NCBI GenBank assembly: GCA_937958675.1
Contig: CALGND010000160.1
Coordinates: 1-37,178 of the forward strand
Direction of reading: 5' to 3'
DNA: 37,178 nucleotides
Source: an uncultured Granulosicoccaceae bacterium
GTDB taxonomy: Bacteria > Pseudomonadota > Gammaproteobacteria > Granulosicoccales > Granulosicoccaceae
Both the position numbers and the translations under genes were made by a program. This document shows, piece after piece, positions 24,920 through 33,740 of this stretch (within the stretch, counting starts at the first letter, position 1; the number at the start of each line of letters is the position of its first letter). Under the pieces are notes generated by a model, which was not told the origin of the DNA, made no database searches, and saw only the letters and a program-made list of their open reading frames with translations.

Positions 24920-26005
24920 ATGTGGCCAACTGATTACTTTACCAGTCGTGCCCGATTTATCGAACTTGGGAAAGCATGTGATGCTCATATGGAGTCCCAT
25001 CCAATTTCCGCTAAAGGCCCCTCACAAGAACTTCTGACAGTCGACGTTGCCTCACTTACATCAGATGACGACAAACACCTAATCATTCTTACTAGCGGTG
25101 TACACGGCGTTGAAGGCTTCATTGGTGCAAACGTACAATTTCAAGCCTTGCGGATGCTAGCGCAAGAGCGTATGCCATCAGGCATTGGCATTGTAATGAT
25201 TCACGCAGCCAACCCATGGGGGTTTGCACATCTTCGGCGAGTCGATGAAAACAACGTCGACATAAACCGAAACTTTATTGAAAGACCACCATCATCCCAC
25301 CCGCGATACGCCACACTAGATCCAGTTATCAACCCCCAAGCAGCGCCAAGCATCGTTGGTGAAATTAGCTACTGGTTTAACGCCATTAAATTAATATCAA
25401 CTAACCTTGGCATCACGAAGCTATTCAAACCAATCGCTCAAGGGCAATATGATTTCCCAAAGGGCGTTTTTTTTGGAGGACAACAATTAAGTGAAGCAAC
25501 TAAGTTGTTACAAAAACTAATATTAAATTTCTCGGCTGGTGCTGATCAAATTACAGTATTGGATATTCATAGTGGATTGGGTCCGTCGGCTAAGGCTTCA
25601 CTAATCGGCAATACGAACTTGGTTACAAAAGAAAAACGCTCTAGCTGGATAAAAAGTTTTTACGGGCTAGACGTATATATTGATACAGAAAAAGCCAATG
25701 CCTATAATGCAAACGGTACATTTAGTCGATGGTGTCAAAGTATAATGGACGAAAAAAAGTACCTTTTTCTTTGTATAGAGCTAGGTACGGTCAATCCAAT
25801 AAGTCTGTTTTCAGCATTGCGTCGCGAGAATCAAGCACATCATTGGGCTGGACGTAATACTCTGTCGAAGGCAAAGGCTAAAGATACCTTAAGTGCTGTC
25901 TTTTCTCCACGATCTCAACATTGGAAAACTAAAAGCACCACGCAATGCCTACACGTTCTGAATAAAACAATCGCCTTGGCAAAGGAACATGTCAACACAA
26001 ATTAG
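24920..26005 (+). CDS. DUF2817/M14-like zinc carboxypeptidase-family protein
   Basis: About 361 residues resembling the DUF2817 branch of M14-type peptidases. Seen: LTSGVHGVEGFIGA with an HxxE metal pair, the downstream ENNVDINRNFIERP (substrate-carboxylate arginine/asparagine), the third-ligand histidine in TVLDIHSGLGPSAK and the catalytic-type glutamate in CIELGTVNP. I chose the ATG at 24920, giving MWPTDYFTSRARFIELGKAC, the usual family opening; the frame opens at 24857 inside the preceding gene. The Shine-Dalgarno is weak at both. No signal peptide is evident, so it is probably cytoplasmic. The substrate is unknown. Confidence 0.78.
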   Translation: MWPTDYFTSRARFIELGKACDAHMESHPISAKGPSQELLTVDVASLTSDDDKHLIILTSGVHGVEGFIGANVQFQALRMLAQERMPSGIGIVMIHAANPWGFAHLRRVDENNVDINRNFIERPPSSHPRYATLDPVINPQAAPSIVGEISYWFNAIKLISTNLGITKLFKPIAQGQYDFPKGVFFGGQQLSEATKLLQKLILNFSAGADQITVLDIHSGLGPSAKASLIGNTNLVTKEKRSSWIKSFYGLDVYIDTEKANAYNANGTFSRWCQSIMDEKKYLFLCIELGTVNPISLFSALRRENQAHHWAGRNTLSKAKAKDTLSAVFSPRSQHWKTKSTTQCLHVLNKTIALAKEHVNTN

Positions 26006-26035
26006 CGAACACCATGCTCTGGAAACGTCAATATC

Positions 26036-26147
26036 GGTATTAATACCAACTGCGTGTGTATCGTTTTATGATTAGATGGTTATCTAACAATTAAAATCAA
26101 GCATCGCCCCTAGCAAATTCGAATAGAAAACGTATGATTCTAATCAT
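26036..26147. repeat. Three short inverted repeats upstream of the lipoprotein gene
   Basis: The 168-bp gap carries GGTATTAATACC (26036-26047, a perfect 12-bp palindrome), TTAGAT-GGTT-ATCTAA (26072-26087, a 6-bp stem with tetraloop) and ATGATT-CT-AATCAT (26134-26147, 26 bp before the start). The first is placed like an operator. The last lies in the probable 5' leader and could affect initiation. None has a T-tract. Confidence 0.5.
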
Positions 26148-26173
26148 AGATTTTAATCAAGGAGACGAAAATC

Positions 26174-26656
26174 ATGCTAAGCAAACTAATCAAAGCGATC
26201 TCGCTAGCTAGCCTCGTATTTATATCTGCATGTGCTTCAACACTCATAAGCCCTATTAAAGAAGACGATAGAGCTATAGGGGGTGAATTCGACGGCGTAT
26301 GGAAATTGACTCAAAAAGCGCTATCTGCTCGGCAGACTGTCGGCACCAGATTATTCAATTGTAAATTCTATAACTCTACTGCAATAGTGCTAGTGAAAAA
26401 TGGCGTTGGCCAACTGCAATACGGCAAGCACCGTGGTGAAGGTAATATTTCAAAAAAAGGCGCGTTCTATATAGAAATCCCGACGGAACATAAATTTAAA
26501 AATTCACTTGGCGACAATGATCCAAAAAATGGAGTCACTTACGTATTCAAAGGCTTTCTTGCAAAGGACGCTTCCAAGGGCTTATTTACTATTGGTATGC
26601 AAGCGCAGAATAACACGGGTTGCTCTACCAAACTAACGATAACCCCCGCGGTTTAG
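26174..26656 (+). CDS. Small putative lipoprotein of unknown function
   Basis: A 160-residue protein with a lipoprotein signal peptide: positive N terminus MLSKLIKA, hydrophobic core and lipobox ISAC with the lipidated cysteine at C20. The start is supported by AAGGAG about 8 bp upstream. The mature part contains DGVWKLTQKALSARQ, two further cysteines (FNCKFYN and NTGCSTK) that may form a disulfide, and repeated glycine turns suggesting a small beta-rich domain. I recognise no family. It stands alone with palindromic spacers on both sides, so it is probably separately transcribed. Confidence 0.75.
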   Translation: MLSKLIKAISLASLVFISACASTLISPIKEDDRAIGGEFDGVWKLTQKALSARQTVGTRLFNCKFYNSTAIVLVKNGVGQLQYGKHRGEGNISKKGAFYIEIPTEHKFKNSLGDNDPKNGVTYVFKGFLAKDASKGLFTIGMQAQNNTGCSTKLTITPAV

Positions 26657-26708
26657 TTGTTGATTGCGATCCAATACAAGCCTAGACGCTCTAGCATCGT
26701 CGTAACCG

Positions 26709-26734
26709 TTAGATATCGCTCAAGGGCGATCTAA
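26709..26734. repeat. Hairpin downstream of the lipoprotein gene
   Basis: TTAGAT-(AT)-CGC (26709-26719) pairs with GCG-ATCTAA (26726-26734) over 9 bp, with a 2-base bulge and a TCAAGG loop. Its outer arms (TTAGAT/ATCTAA) are the same as those of the hairpin at 26072-26087 on the other side of the lipoprotein gene. No T-run follows, so termination is uncertain. Confidence 0.45.
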
Positions 26735-26874
26735 GTCGATTTAACTAAAACTCCCGCTACTAAGGTTTTGGCGCGGACCCGCCACAAAAAGTATCACAAA
26801 ACTCTAACAAGTTTGGTATGGTTTCGGATCTGGACGCTGTCCATATTCCCAACATCAGCCAGAGACCGAAAACC

Positions 26875-29697
26875 ATGTGGTTTACGTCGCTTGACCGAAT
26901 TTATCACACCCTATTTGGCGATTTCTCGTTAAGTCGATTACTCGGTGGCGCATTCGCACTCATGCTGATACTCACCGTTGGCCTCACAAGTTATTTAATT
27001 ATCAATAATAGTCAAAAAACCGTTGATTCGATTGTTATTAAGTTTGCTCAAAATGTTGCTGACGATGTCAATACAGATCTTCTACAGTTTTTGGAAATAC
27101 CAACGATTATCAACACCAATACACAGCACGCCATAAAAGCCGGCCGTGTCGACTTGGAAAACAACGACAGCATTTCCAGATTCTTGTGGGATGCTGCAAA
27201 TCGAAATACTAACAACCTGGTTACATCCATCTATTTTGCCGACGTTAATGGGAAGTACATCGGTATTGATGTCGCTAACTCTGAGAGTCAGGATGCAAAA
27301 AACCTCATTACCGCATCAGCGCCATTTACAAATGGCTTGTTTACGAATATCGCGCCTGGACCAAATGGCATATTGGGCGAGCCAATTGACGCGCGCGACT
27401 TAGACTTATACGACCCTCGCGAAAGACCCTGGTATCAAAACGCAATGGCAAATCCAGATAAGGCGGTTTGGACTAACATCTATACGGATTTTGATACAGG
27501 GCAAGCGATTATCACTCGAGCCATTACAGTGCGTGGAGATGATAATGTAATTTTAGGCGTGGCAGCGGTTGATTTATTACTTGAGCACTTACAAAAATTC
27601 CTCAACACTTTAATAATTAGTAACAACACCGAAGTGTTTATCACCGACGGCGAAGATCTACTAGTAGCGGCAGTTGCACCAGGAATAATCACTGACAGAC
27701 CTTCATATAACATCCCAAGCAACCAAACACCTTTTCCGTATACGAAAGCCGCAACAGAATATATGGAAACCAATGTAGACCAGCAATCGAAAGCAGATGT
27801 GACTCGTAGCGTCTCTTTAACACTCGAAGGAGAGGAAGGCCTGCTTTATGTATCTCCTATTGCGGAACAATTTGGGCTCAGTTGGAAGCTTGGAATATTT
27901 TTGCCTAAGAGTGATTTTGTTAGTAATATTTGGGATCAGTTAAAGCTCTTACTGCCATTAATATTTGTGGTGCTACTGACTGCAATAAGCACCATTATGG
28001 GATTGTTGTTGTTAGTTGTTAAGCCACTAAGGCAACTATCCACAAATGCCTCACTGATCGCCGCTGGTAATTTTTCTGTGCCTATCCCCGCGGGAGGCAA
28101 GAATGAAGTAGGCGTATTAGCCAGATCATTCGAACACATGCAAAGCCAGCTCAATTCTACGTTTGAAAATCTGTTACTCCGTGATAGAGCGATTGCTGAA
28201 CTAGACGTGGGTGTCATTATCTGCGATGCGAAAAAAGAAAATTTTCCGATCTTGTACGTTAACAACAAATTGGTTTCGCTAACGGGGTATACGGCAGAGG
28301 AATGTCTTGGAACAGGTTTATTAAACCTCGAAGGCGTTGAACCAAATCATCCGGCGATTAACACCTTACGAGCTGCATTAGAAAAAAACGATTCTGCTCA
28401 AGTGACGTTTAAAAGCAACACCAAGGATGGAGTTGAATATATCAGAGAAGTTGCCATCTCACCTGTTCGAGATAATCATGGTCAAACTAATCACTATATA
28501 AGTTTACACAAAGACATAACAGAACGTGTCAATACTGAGGCACAGCTTCGAAGAGCGCAAAAAAATGATGCAATAGGCCAACTCTCTGGAGGTATCGCGC
28601 ATGACTTTAACAATCTACTCAGTATCATTTCTGGCCGCTTAGAGCTTATTAGCTTAACTGCAGAGGACGAATTAGCCCAACAACATATAGTAGAGGCAGA
28701 ACACGCCATAGATATGGGCGCTAGATTAACACACCGTCTTCTTGCATCAGCACGTCAGGGCGCGTTAGAGCCAACACTTGTTAACCTAAACGAACAAGTG
28801 GAAAATACCTTATTAATTCTTAAACCCACTATTGGTAAAAACATCGAGCTAATTTCAGAACTCGACAGCGCTATTTGGCCTATCTGCATTGACCCAAGTG
28901 AAATCGAAAATACAGTTGTCAACTTAACCATCAATGCACGCGATGCCATGCCCGATGGCGGAACTATCCGCATTAAAACAAGTAATGTAACGCTCGATAC
29001 TCAGGCTGCACATAATGTATCGGTGAATGAAGGCGATTATGTCCAACTAACAGTAAATGATAGTGGTACAGGCATGACAGACGAGACTAAATCACGCCTG
29101 TTTGAGCCGTTCTATACAACCAAAGCACTCGACAAAGGCACTGGCATGGGCCTAGCTTCTATCTACGGCTTTGCCATACAATCAGGTGGCAATATCACTG
29201 TTAGCTCAGAGCTTACTGAAGGCACGTCATTCCAAATCTATTTACCACGCTATATCGAGTCCGAATCAAAAATTGAAGTATTAGCAGCAAACGCAGAACA
29301 ATACTCTTCCGACTCTCAACCGCCTTTAAAGAATCAATACAGTGTATTAGTCGTAGAAGATAATCCGTCCACACGAGAAATCGTTGTCAATCGATTCAAT
29401 TCATTAGGACTTTCGATTATAGAGGCGGAGTCTGCACAAGCCGCATTGCGTATTCTAGAATCAGATCGAAAGGTCGATTTACTTTTCTGCGATCTGGTTT
29501 TGGGTGGCGAGATGAGTGCTCAAGACCTAGCGCATTGGACTCATACTAACTGCCCCTCTTGTAAGATATTACTAACGTCTGGTTTTACCGATAAGCACAT
29601 GGTTGATTTTAAAGCTGACACCCCTCGCTGGCGAGTGCTGCAAAAGCCTTACAAATTTGATGCGTTAAAAGAGGCCGTAGAAAACCTTATCAATTAA
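26875..29697 (+). CDS. Hybrid sensor histidine kinase (dCache-HAMP-PAS-HisKA-HATPase-REC)
   Basis: A 940-residue membrane sensor from the ATG at 26875, which has GAGA about 9 bp upstream; an ATG at 26818 would add 19 residues with little Shine-Dalgarno. Layout: TM1 (about 22-43), a large periplasmic dCache-type domain (about 46-350) with the [12 protein letters not shown] signature of amino-acid/carboxylate sensors, TM2 (about 357-382), HAMP, PAS (about 440-550), HisKA with [16 protein letters not shown] (phospho-His about 576), HATPase ([19 protein letters not shown]), and a C-terminal receiver with its aspartate in FCDLVLGG (about 873). DxFNN-type kinases of this kind often pair with FixJ-type regulators, and one converges here. 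The ligand is unknown; the dCache suggests a small carboxylate or amine. Confidence 0.9.
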   Translation: MWFTSLDRIYHTLFGDFSLSRLLGGAFALMLILTVGLTSYLIINNSQKTVDSIVIKFAQNVADDVNTDLLQFLEIPTIINTNTQHAIKAGRVDLENNDSISRFLWDAANRNTNNLVTSIYFADVNGKYIGIDVANSESQDAKNLITASAPFTNGLFTNIAPGPNGILGEPIDARDLDLYDPRERPWYQNAMANPDKAVWTNIYTDFDTGQAIITRAITVRGDDNVILGVAAVDLLLEHLQKFLNTLIISNNTEVFITDGEDLLVAAVAPGIITDRPSYNIPSNQTPFPYTKAATEYMETNVDQQSKADVTRSVSLTLEGEEGLLYVSPIAEQFGLSWKLGIFLPKSDFVSNIWDQLKLLLPLIFVVLLTAISTIMGLLLLVVKPLRQLSTNASLIAAGNFSVPIPAGGKNEVGVLARSFEHMQSQLNSTFENLLLRDRAIAELDVGVIICDAKKENFPILYVNNKLVSLTGYTAEECLGTGLLNLEGVEPNHPAINTLRAALEKNDSAQVTFKSNTKDGVEYIREVAISPVRDNHGQTNHYISLHKDITERVNTEAQLRRAQKNDAIGQLSGGIAHDFNNLLSIISGRLELISLTAEDELAQQHIVEAEHAIDMGARLTHRLLASARQGALEPTLVNLNEQVENTLLILKPTIGKNIELISELDSAIWPICIDPSEIENTVVNLTINARDAMPDGGTIRIKTSNVTLDTQAAHNVSVNEGDYVQLTVNDSGTGMTDETKSRLFEPFYTTKALDKGTGMGLASIYGFAIQSGGNITVSSELTEGTSFQIYLPRYIESESKIEVLAANAEQYSSDSQPPLKNQYSVLVVEDNPSTREIVVNRFNSLGLSIIEAESAQAALRILESDRKVDLLFCDLVLGGEMSAQDLAHWTHTNCPSCKILLTSGFTDKHMVDFKADTPRWRVLQKPYKFDALKEAVENLIN

Positions 29698-29705
29698 ACT
29701 GACCC

Positions 29706-29748
29706 CAGTAGCTTAGCGAGATCGTATGCGCCGACTAACACGCTACTG
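29706..29748. terminator. Imperfect hairpin between convergent kinase and regulator genes
   Basis: CAGTAGC (29706-29712) pairs with GCTACTG (29742-29748), and inside it TTAG-CG pairs with CG-A-CTAA, giving a long interrupted stem. A self-complementary AGTAGCTACT (29762-29771) follows over the regulator stop. The placement suits a bidirectional terminator, but there is no T-tract. Confidence 0.4.
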
Positions 29749-29766
29749 ACGTCAGGCCTTGAGTAG

Positions 29767-30405
29767 CTACTTAGAGGTGGGAACTCTGATTACTGCTTTG
29801 TCGACCATCCTAGCCAACTCTGTAATGGAGTGTGAATTGGTCTTCTCCATTATCCGCGCTCGATGATGATCAACAGTGCGATGGCTGATATCAAGCTTTC
29901 GTGCGATCTCTTTACTTGAAAGGCTCGCAGTTCCCGATACGAGTAGTCTTAACACGTCAGTTTCTCGATCAGTGAGTCGATCAAGCTTTAGCTGTATCGA
30001 AATATTCTCGGATTGTTCTTCGCGCATTGCTATATCTAGCTTGAATGCATCTTCTATTCGCCTTAACAAAACCTCGTGTCGAAACGGTTTTTCTATAAAT
30101 TCGACGGCGCCGGCTTTGAGTGCCTGTACCGCTTGCGGGATATCAGCAGTACCAGTGATAAATATTATAGGAATATTAAGCTTACGAAGAATGAGCTCTT
30201 GTTGTAGTTCCAGCCCATTCATATCTGGCATGCTTAGATCAAGCACCAAACAACCGGGTTGTGAAGGGTCGTATGCATCGAGAAAGCTTTCAGCAGATGC
30301 ATAAGCTTGAACCGGAAACTCATGATGCTCAAGCGATGCGACCAACATCGAGCGCACACCTGCGTCGTCATCAACCAGAAAGACTGTCGAATTAATTACG
30401 TTCAC
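29767..30405 (-). CDS. FixJ-type response regulator (receiver + LuxR helix-turn-helix)
   Basis: A 212-residue regulator. The receiver (1-120) has the acidic pocket VDDDAG, the phosphoacceptor D56 in LVLDLSMPDMNG, the threonine in FITGTA and the lysine in EFIEKPF. The C-terminal LuxR-type DNA-binding domain (about 145-205) has LTDRETDVLRLLVSG and SHRTVDHHRARIMEKT. The EKPF and S-H-R-T-V-x-x-H-R patterns place it in the FixJ/TodT group, partners of PAS-containing kinases. The start is GTG at 30403-30405 behind AAGAAG. It is convergent with the hybrid kinase, 69 bp apart, and is its likely partner. A TATAAT at 30533-30538 (minus strand) is a promoter candidate. Confidence 0.9.
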   Translation of the reverse strand: MNVINSTVFLVDDDAGVRSMLVASLEHHEFPVQAYASAESFLDAYDPSQPGCLVLDLSMPDMNGLELQQELILRKLNIPIIFITGTADIPQAVQALKAGAVEFIEKPFRHEVLLRRIEDAFKLDIAMREEQSENISIQLKLDRLTDRETDVLRLLVSGTASLSSKEIARKLDISHRTVDHHRARIMEKTNSHSITELARMVDKAVIRVPTSK

Positions 30406-30650
30406 GATTAATCTTCTTCACAGACCGTATCTGTACGACCTCACTCTGTATTAGCGCCAAGATCAGCTCTAAACCGCGCTTATCAAAAGCAACCTTTGAT
30501 AGCAAGTTTACCCCCCGTACTCTACCTAAGTAATTATACCTAGGCAAGTGAACGCATATCCAATCCAACTATTAACTGCTTTAATTGTCTGGCGTAAGAC
30601 CGAAAGCTGACAAATCACCCTATATGCGCAATTTGGGAAATGTATCAAAC
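30406..30650. promoter_or_regulatory. Divergent control region: response-regulator leader with inverted repeat and -10
   Basis: TATCAAA (30481-30487) and TTTGATA (30495-30501) form a perfect 7-bp inverted repeat with a 7-base spacer, about 75 bp upstream of the regulator's GTG. On the minus strand TATAAT (30533-30538) is a consensus -10 preceded by TTGGAT at a slightly long spacing, so the repeat would lie just inside the transcript or act as an operator. With the csrA leader hairpin at 30651-30683, it fills the 331-bp gap 30406-30736. Confidence 0.45.
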
Positions 30651-30683
30651 CGCTACTGACATCATTAATCAGTCGCGTTTTTT
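30651..30683 (+). terminator. Hairpin plus T6 in the csrA leader (terminator- or attenuator-like)
   Basis: CGC-T-ACTGA (30651-30659), a 9-base loop, then TCAGT-C-GCG (30669-30677) and TTTTTT (30678-30683) form a stem with one internal mismatch followed by six T on the csrA strand, 53 bp before the csrA start. No plus-strand gene precedes it, so it is either the end of an unannotated small RNA or an attenuator within the csrA leader. Confidence 0.45.
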
Positions 30684-30736
30684 CAACTAAAAACAACACG
30701 CCAAATATAACGGCATGGCGATATTGGAGTTCGTAA

Positions 30737-30928
30737 GTGCTAGTTTTGTCCAGAAAAACTGACGAGAGCTTGGTTATTAGTGACGAAGTAACCGTCACTG
30801 TTTTGTCAATAAAGGGAAATCAGGTGCGCCTAGGTATCACCGCACCCGCCGACATTTCGGTTCACAGAGAAGAAATATATGAAATGATCAAAAAAGAAGC
30901 AAATATCGAAACTCTGCCTAAACCCTAA
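30737..30928 (+). CDS. csrA: CsrA/RsmA RNA-binding carbon storage regulator
   Basis: A 63-residue global post-transcriptional regulator that binds GGA-containing RNA hairpins as a homodimer. Seen: the N-terminal (M)[13 protein letters not shown] with R6, central [17 protein letters not shown], and [16 protein letters not shown] carrying the second RNA-contact arginine. The start is GTG at 30737 with GGAG 7 bp upstream. It stands alone between a divergent response regulator and a convergent NmrA-like gene. Confidence 0.97.
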   Translation: MLVLSRKTDESLVISDEVTVTVLSIKGNQVRLGITAPADISVHREEIYEMIKKEANIETLPKP

Positions 30929-30969
30929 GATCGACGCTATGGAGGCCGTGAATCACAGCACTGGCTAGC

Positions 30970-31950
30970 CTACTTCTTTACTTCTGCAGCACCTTTCATA
31001 GCATCTTCGCCCTTTTTCCACAGATTCCCTTGCCATAACTCATCTAGACCCGTTTCTCCGCTTACGCCTGATGTTGTTAGGTAGTCATAGTAAGAAGTTG
31101 GCTTAGCACCCGTCAGGTTGTAGAAATCAGGACTGCATCGGCAATAAAAGCCATTCGACAGATATTCGAAGAACTCTGCTCGCGTGCTGCCAAAATCTTT
31201 CTCAAAATCAGCCATATTTTGCGCACGATACTCAATATTCTTATCCATAGCTCGGCCAAGATCTAGCGCAATCTCTGCCATATTCTGTGGCTGTGGGCCT
31301 GTTAGATCATAAAATTTATCGGCATGCTTATCAGGCCCTTCGGTTAACAAGACGGAAGCTGCAGTAGCAATGTCTCGTGTAGCGACAAACGAATTACGTG
31401 CGCTACCCAAAGGGTTGCTAAACCATCCTTCAGATAGAATGTTGTCGCAATCTGTCTTTAACAAATGATTCATAAAAAAATTATTACGCAAAACACTAAC
31501 CTTCAAGCCTGCATCGATTAGTACTTTCTCGCCCCACCAGTAGTGTTGCAGCATCAGCGGAATAGCGGCACCTTCGCGTGACGAATGCACGTCAGGATCA
31601 TATGAAGCTGTGTTTGTATCAGCGCCCATACAACTCACTCTTACAACATGCTTGATTTGGTTAACCCGATTACCTAATTCTTTACTGAAGGCAAGATGAC
31701 CTTCCAACATCGGATCGAGCGAAGCTGAGTACACCGCACTGACACCATCAAGGGCTGAATCCCACGTAGCGCTATCGTTTAAATCAAATTTCACGGTTTC
31801 ATGCGCCCCTAGGGCTTTGAGAGAATCCGCTTTCTCCATACTAAAGCAACATGCCCGAATCGTGAACGTACCCTCGCTGGCTAACTGCGCCACCAGCTCT
31901 TTGCCGATACGACCAGAGGCTGAAGTGATGAGTACGATTGGTTTTGCCAT
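30970..31950 (-). CDS. NmrA-like NAD(P)-binding oxidoreductase/sensor
   Basis: A 326-residue atypical short-chain dehydrogenase of the NmrA-like group. It has the N-terminal dinucleotide motif VLITSASGRIGKELVAQL, then AVYSASLDP and VVRVSCMGAD; the usual YxxxK catalytic pair is replaced by a segment around HYWWGEKVL. Such proteins may reduce quinones or ketones, or sense NADP redox state. The C-terminal NGFYCRCSPDFYNLTGAKPTSY segment matches the NmrA/azoreductase-like branch. The start has GGAA 8 bp upstream. It converges on csrA; the role is not deducible here. Confidence 0.82.
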   Translation of the reverse strand: MAKPIVLITSASGRIGKELVAQLASEGTFTIRACCFSMEKADSLKALGAHETVKFDLNDSATWDSALDGVSAVYSASLDPMLEGHLAFSKELGNRVNQIKHVVRVSCMGADTNTASYDPDVHSSREGAAIPLMLQHYWWGEKVLIDAGLKVSVLRNNFFMNHLLKTDCDNILSEGWFSNPLGSARNSFVATRDIATAASVLLTEGPDKHADKFYDLTGPQPQNMAEIALDLGRAMDKNIEYRAQNMADFEKDFGSTRAEFFEYLSNGFYCRCSPDFYNLTGAKPTSYYDYLTTSGVSGETGLDELWQGNLWKKGEDAMKGAAEVKK

Positions 31951-32050
31951 GCTAAATTCCAGTAAGATATAGACGAGCTGCGGTAGTGTACCTAAATATG
32001 CTACCTCAGGCTGATAGACGAATATAAAAATAATCAGGCTAAATATTGAT

Positions 32051-33172
32051 ATGCATATCGAACCCTTTGGCGTCGAACTCTGGATGAATGAGTTTGAATT
32101 AAAATGCGATTACAATCTTGCCGAAACCTGTGTAGAAAGCATAACCATCGCAGAGCTTTTAAGATTATCAGGACAAAACGAAGATTGTATTCAGGAGCTT
32201 CTTGCTCTCAAAATGACCTACGGCGCAATAGAAGGCAGTGATCGCCTCAGGCGCGCGATCGTATCACTGTATTCAAAGCAAACGATTAACAATACGTTGG
32301 TGACCCACGGCACCATTGGTGCTAATTCTCTTGTCCATCAAACGATCCTATCACCAGCAGACAAAGTCGTAGCCATAGTCCCTTCGTATCAACAGCACTA
32401 TTCGATTCCTGCAAGTATTGGTGCAGACGTAGACAAACTTCAACTAACAGCCGACAATCAATTTCTTCCTGATTTAGATCAGCTCGATGCATTAGTCACT
32501 CCAAATACAAAGCTGATTGCACTAACCAACCCTAACAATCCAACAGGCAGTTTAATTAGTCGCGAAATGCTAGAGAAGATCGCCGAAATAGCACGTAGAG
32601 CGGATGCTTGGGTACTGTGTGACGAAGTATATAGAGGGATCGACCAAACTGGATCAGGCACGACAGACTCAATGGCTGATATTTATGAAAAAGGTATCAG
32701 TACGGCCAGTATGTCAAAAACATTTTCGCTTGCAGGATTACGCCTAGGCTGGCTTGCTGCCCCACTAGAAGTAGTAGAAGCCGTGATGATACATCGCGAC
32801 TACAATACAATTTCTGTTGGTATGATCGACGATCATTTTGCCGCATTAGCACTAGAGAACGCTGAAGCGATACTGCAAAGAAGCCGAGATATCACCCGCG
32901 AAAATTTAAGCATACTATCCGATTGGGTAGACATCGAACCATCTATTAGTTGGGTGAAACCACAATCAGGTACTACGGCATTACTAAAATACGAGCAAGA
33001 CGTGCCATCAAGAGAATTTTGCGTAGATCTTTTGAAAGAAACAGGCGTCATGTTAACGCCTGGCTCTGCTATGGAAATGGAAGGCTATGTACGTATCGGG
33101 TTTGCAAATGGCACAGATGTACTAAAAGTTGGACTAGGCTTGATGTCTGAATACTTGAAAAAAACTACATAG
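32051..33172 (+). CDS. Fold-type I aminotransferase (class I/II), substrate unknown
   Basis: A 373-residue PLP enzyme. Seen: LTNPNNPTGSLISREML (cofactor-binding NPTG), VLCDEVYRGID (aspartate and tyrosine of the cofactor pocket), the Schiff-base lysine in TASMSKTFSLAGLRLGW and the substrate arginine in YVRIGFANGTD. It is a little shorter than classical aspartate aminotransferases. The N-terminal FGVELWMNEFE and YNLAETCVESITIAELL resemble a branch that includes capreomycidine-synthase-like proteins, but I cannot assign a reaction. The start at 32051 has no good Shine-Dalgarno; the ATG at 32084 is possible but would remove the conserved opening. The gene stands alone. Confidence 0.82.
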   Translation: MHIEPFGVELWMNEFELKCDYNLAETCVESITIAELLRLSGQNEDCIQELLALKMTYGAIEGSDRLRRAIVSLYSKQTINNTLVTHGTIGANSLVHQTILSPADKVVAIVPSYQQHYSIPASIGADVDKLQLTADNQFLPDLDQLDALVTPNTKLIALTNPNNPTGSLISREMLEKIAEIARRADAWVLCDEVYRGIDQTGSGTTDSMADIYEKGISTASMSKTFSLAGLRLGWLAAPLEVVEAVMIHRDYNTISVGMIDDHFAALALENAEAILQRSRDITRENLSILSDWVDIEPSISWVKPQSGTTALLKYEQDVPSREFCVDLLKETGVMLTPGSAMEMEGYVRIGFANGTDVLKVGLGLMSEYLKKTT

Positions 33173-33230
33173 GCTTGCAAGCCATTTTGATATAGCGATA
33201 TGCCTTTATTCATGTGCGTATTGGCTTTTT

Positions 33231-33254
33231 TTATAAGCTAAGCACGGCTTATAA
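33231..33254. repeat. Perfect inverted repeat at the end of the small membrane-protein gene
   Basis: TTATAAGC (33231-33238) and GCTTATAA (33247-33254) are perfect 8-bp arms with an 8-base loop, overlapping the stop codon of the minus-strand gene. Seven T precede it on the plus strand. It may act as a hairpin between the convergent aminotransferase and membrane-protein genes. GGCTTGCAAGCC at 33172-33183 is a further palindrome just after the aminotransferase. Confidence 0.5.
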
Positions 33255-33599
33255 GTTATAGATCGTATTTCCGTAATGAAGCATGCAAGCTAGTAAAACT
33301 ACAAGTACAATAGGTTTGCATTGATTGAGTAGTGCCGGCATGCGTTTAAAACCTAATATGTAACCAGCGGTTATCATCAACAAAGTGCCTGATACCAACG
33401 CAGCAATGCCCCAATACTCGGTTATGTGTCGAGATGCGTGCCAAAATACGTTCCAAGCGCCTGCTGCAAGCACCAACAACCCTACCGGAAGCGAAACCCA
33501 ATGAGGTAGTGGCTTGAGTTTTTTAGCAAATGCGTAGGGGGTAGCGAATATCAAGGCCAACATCATTACGCCTGTGACTATTGATCCCATGGGCAGCAT
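33249..33599 (-). CDS. Small four-helix membrane protein, unknown function
   Basis: A 116-residue protein from the ATG at 33597-33599, which has GGAAG about 8 bp upstream; a TTG at 33614 would merely translate that Shine-Dalgarno as charged residues. It is largely hydrophobic, with about four helices (roughly residues 5-23, 36-55, 63-85 and 95-112 by eye). Histidines in FWHASRHITEYWG and LHYGN could bind metal or heme, but this is only suggestive. I recognise no family. It is divergent from the kinase-fusion gene and convergent with the aminotransferase. Confidence 0.65.
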   Translation of the reverse strand: MLPMGSIVTGVMMLALIFATPYAFAKKLKPLPHWVSLPVGLLVLAAGAWNVFWHASRHITEYWGIAALVSGTLLMITAGYILGFKRMPALLNQCKPIVLVVLLACMLHYGNTIYNL

Positions 33600-33649
33600 A
33601 AATTCTTCTTCCAATGTGACGATATCCGCCCATATTACGCTTAAACCGA

Positions 33650-33682
33650 GTTCTAATCAGATTCTGGATTGGTTCTAATTAG
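33650..33682. repeat. Direct repeats 22 bp apart in a divergent promoter region
   Basis: GTTCTAATCAG (33650-33660) and GTTCTAATTAG (33672-33682) differ at one base and start exactly 22 bp apart, about two helical turns. They lie between the small membrane-protein gene (minus) and the kinase-fusion gene (plus). This spacing is typical of tandem binding sites for one regulator; the regulator is unknown. Confidence 0.45.
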
Positions 33683-33740
33683 GACAGAAGCGCTCTAAAC
33701 GTTTAAAATTTGTTAGAAACTCAAGAAAATTGCGATCCGA

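Noticed and set aside
33172-33235. Rho-independent terminator after the class I/II aminotransferase (AAGCCA ... TGGCTT followed by T7)
   Set aside because: The complementary arms are separated by more than 40 bases, so the stem is unlikely to form fast enough to terminate.
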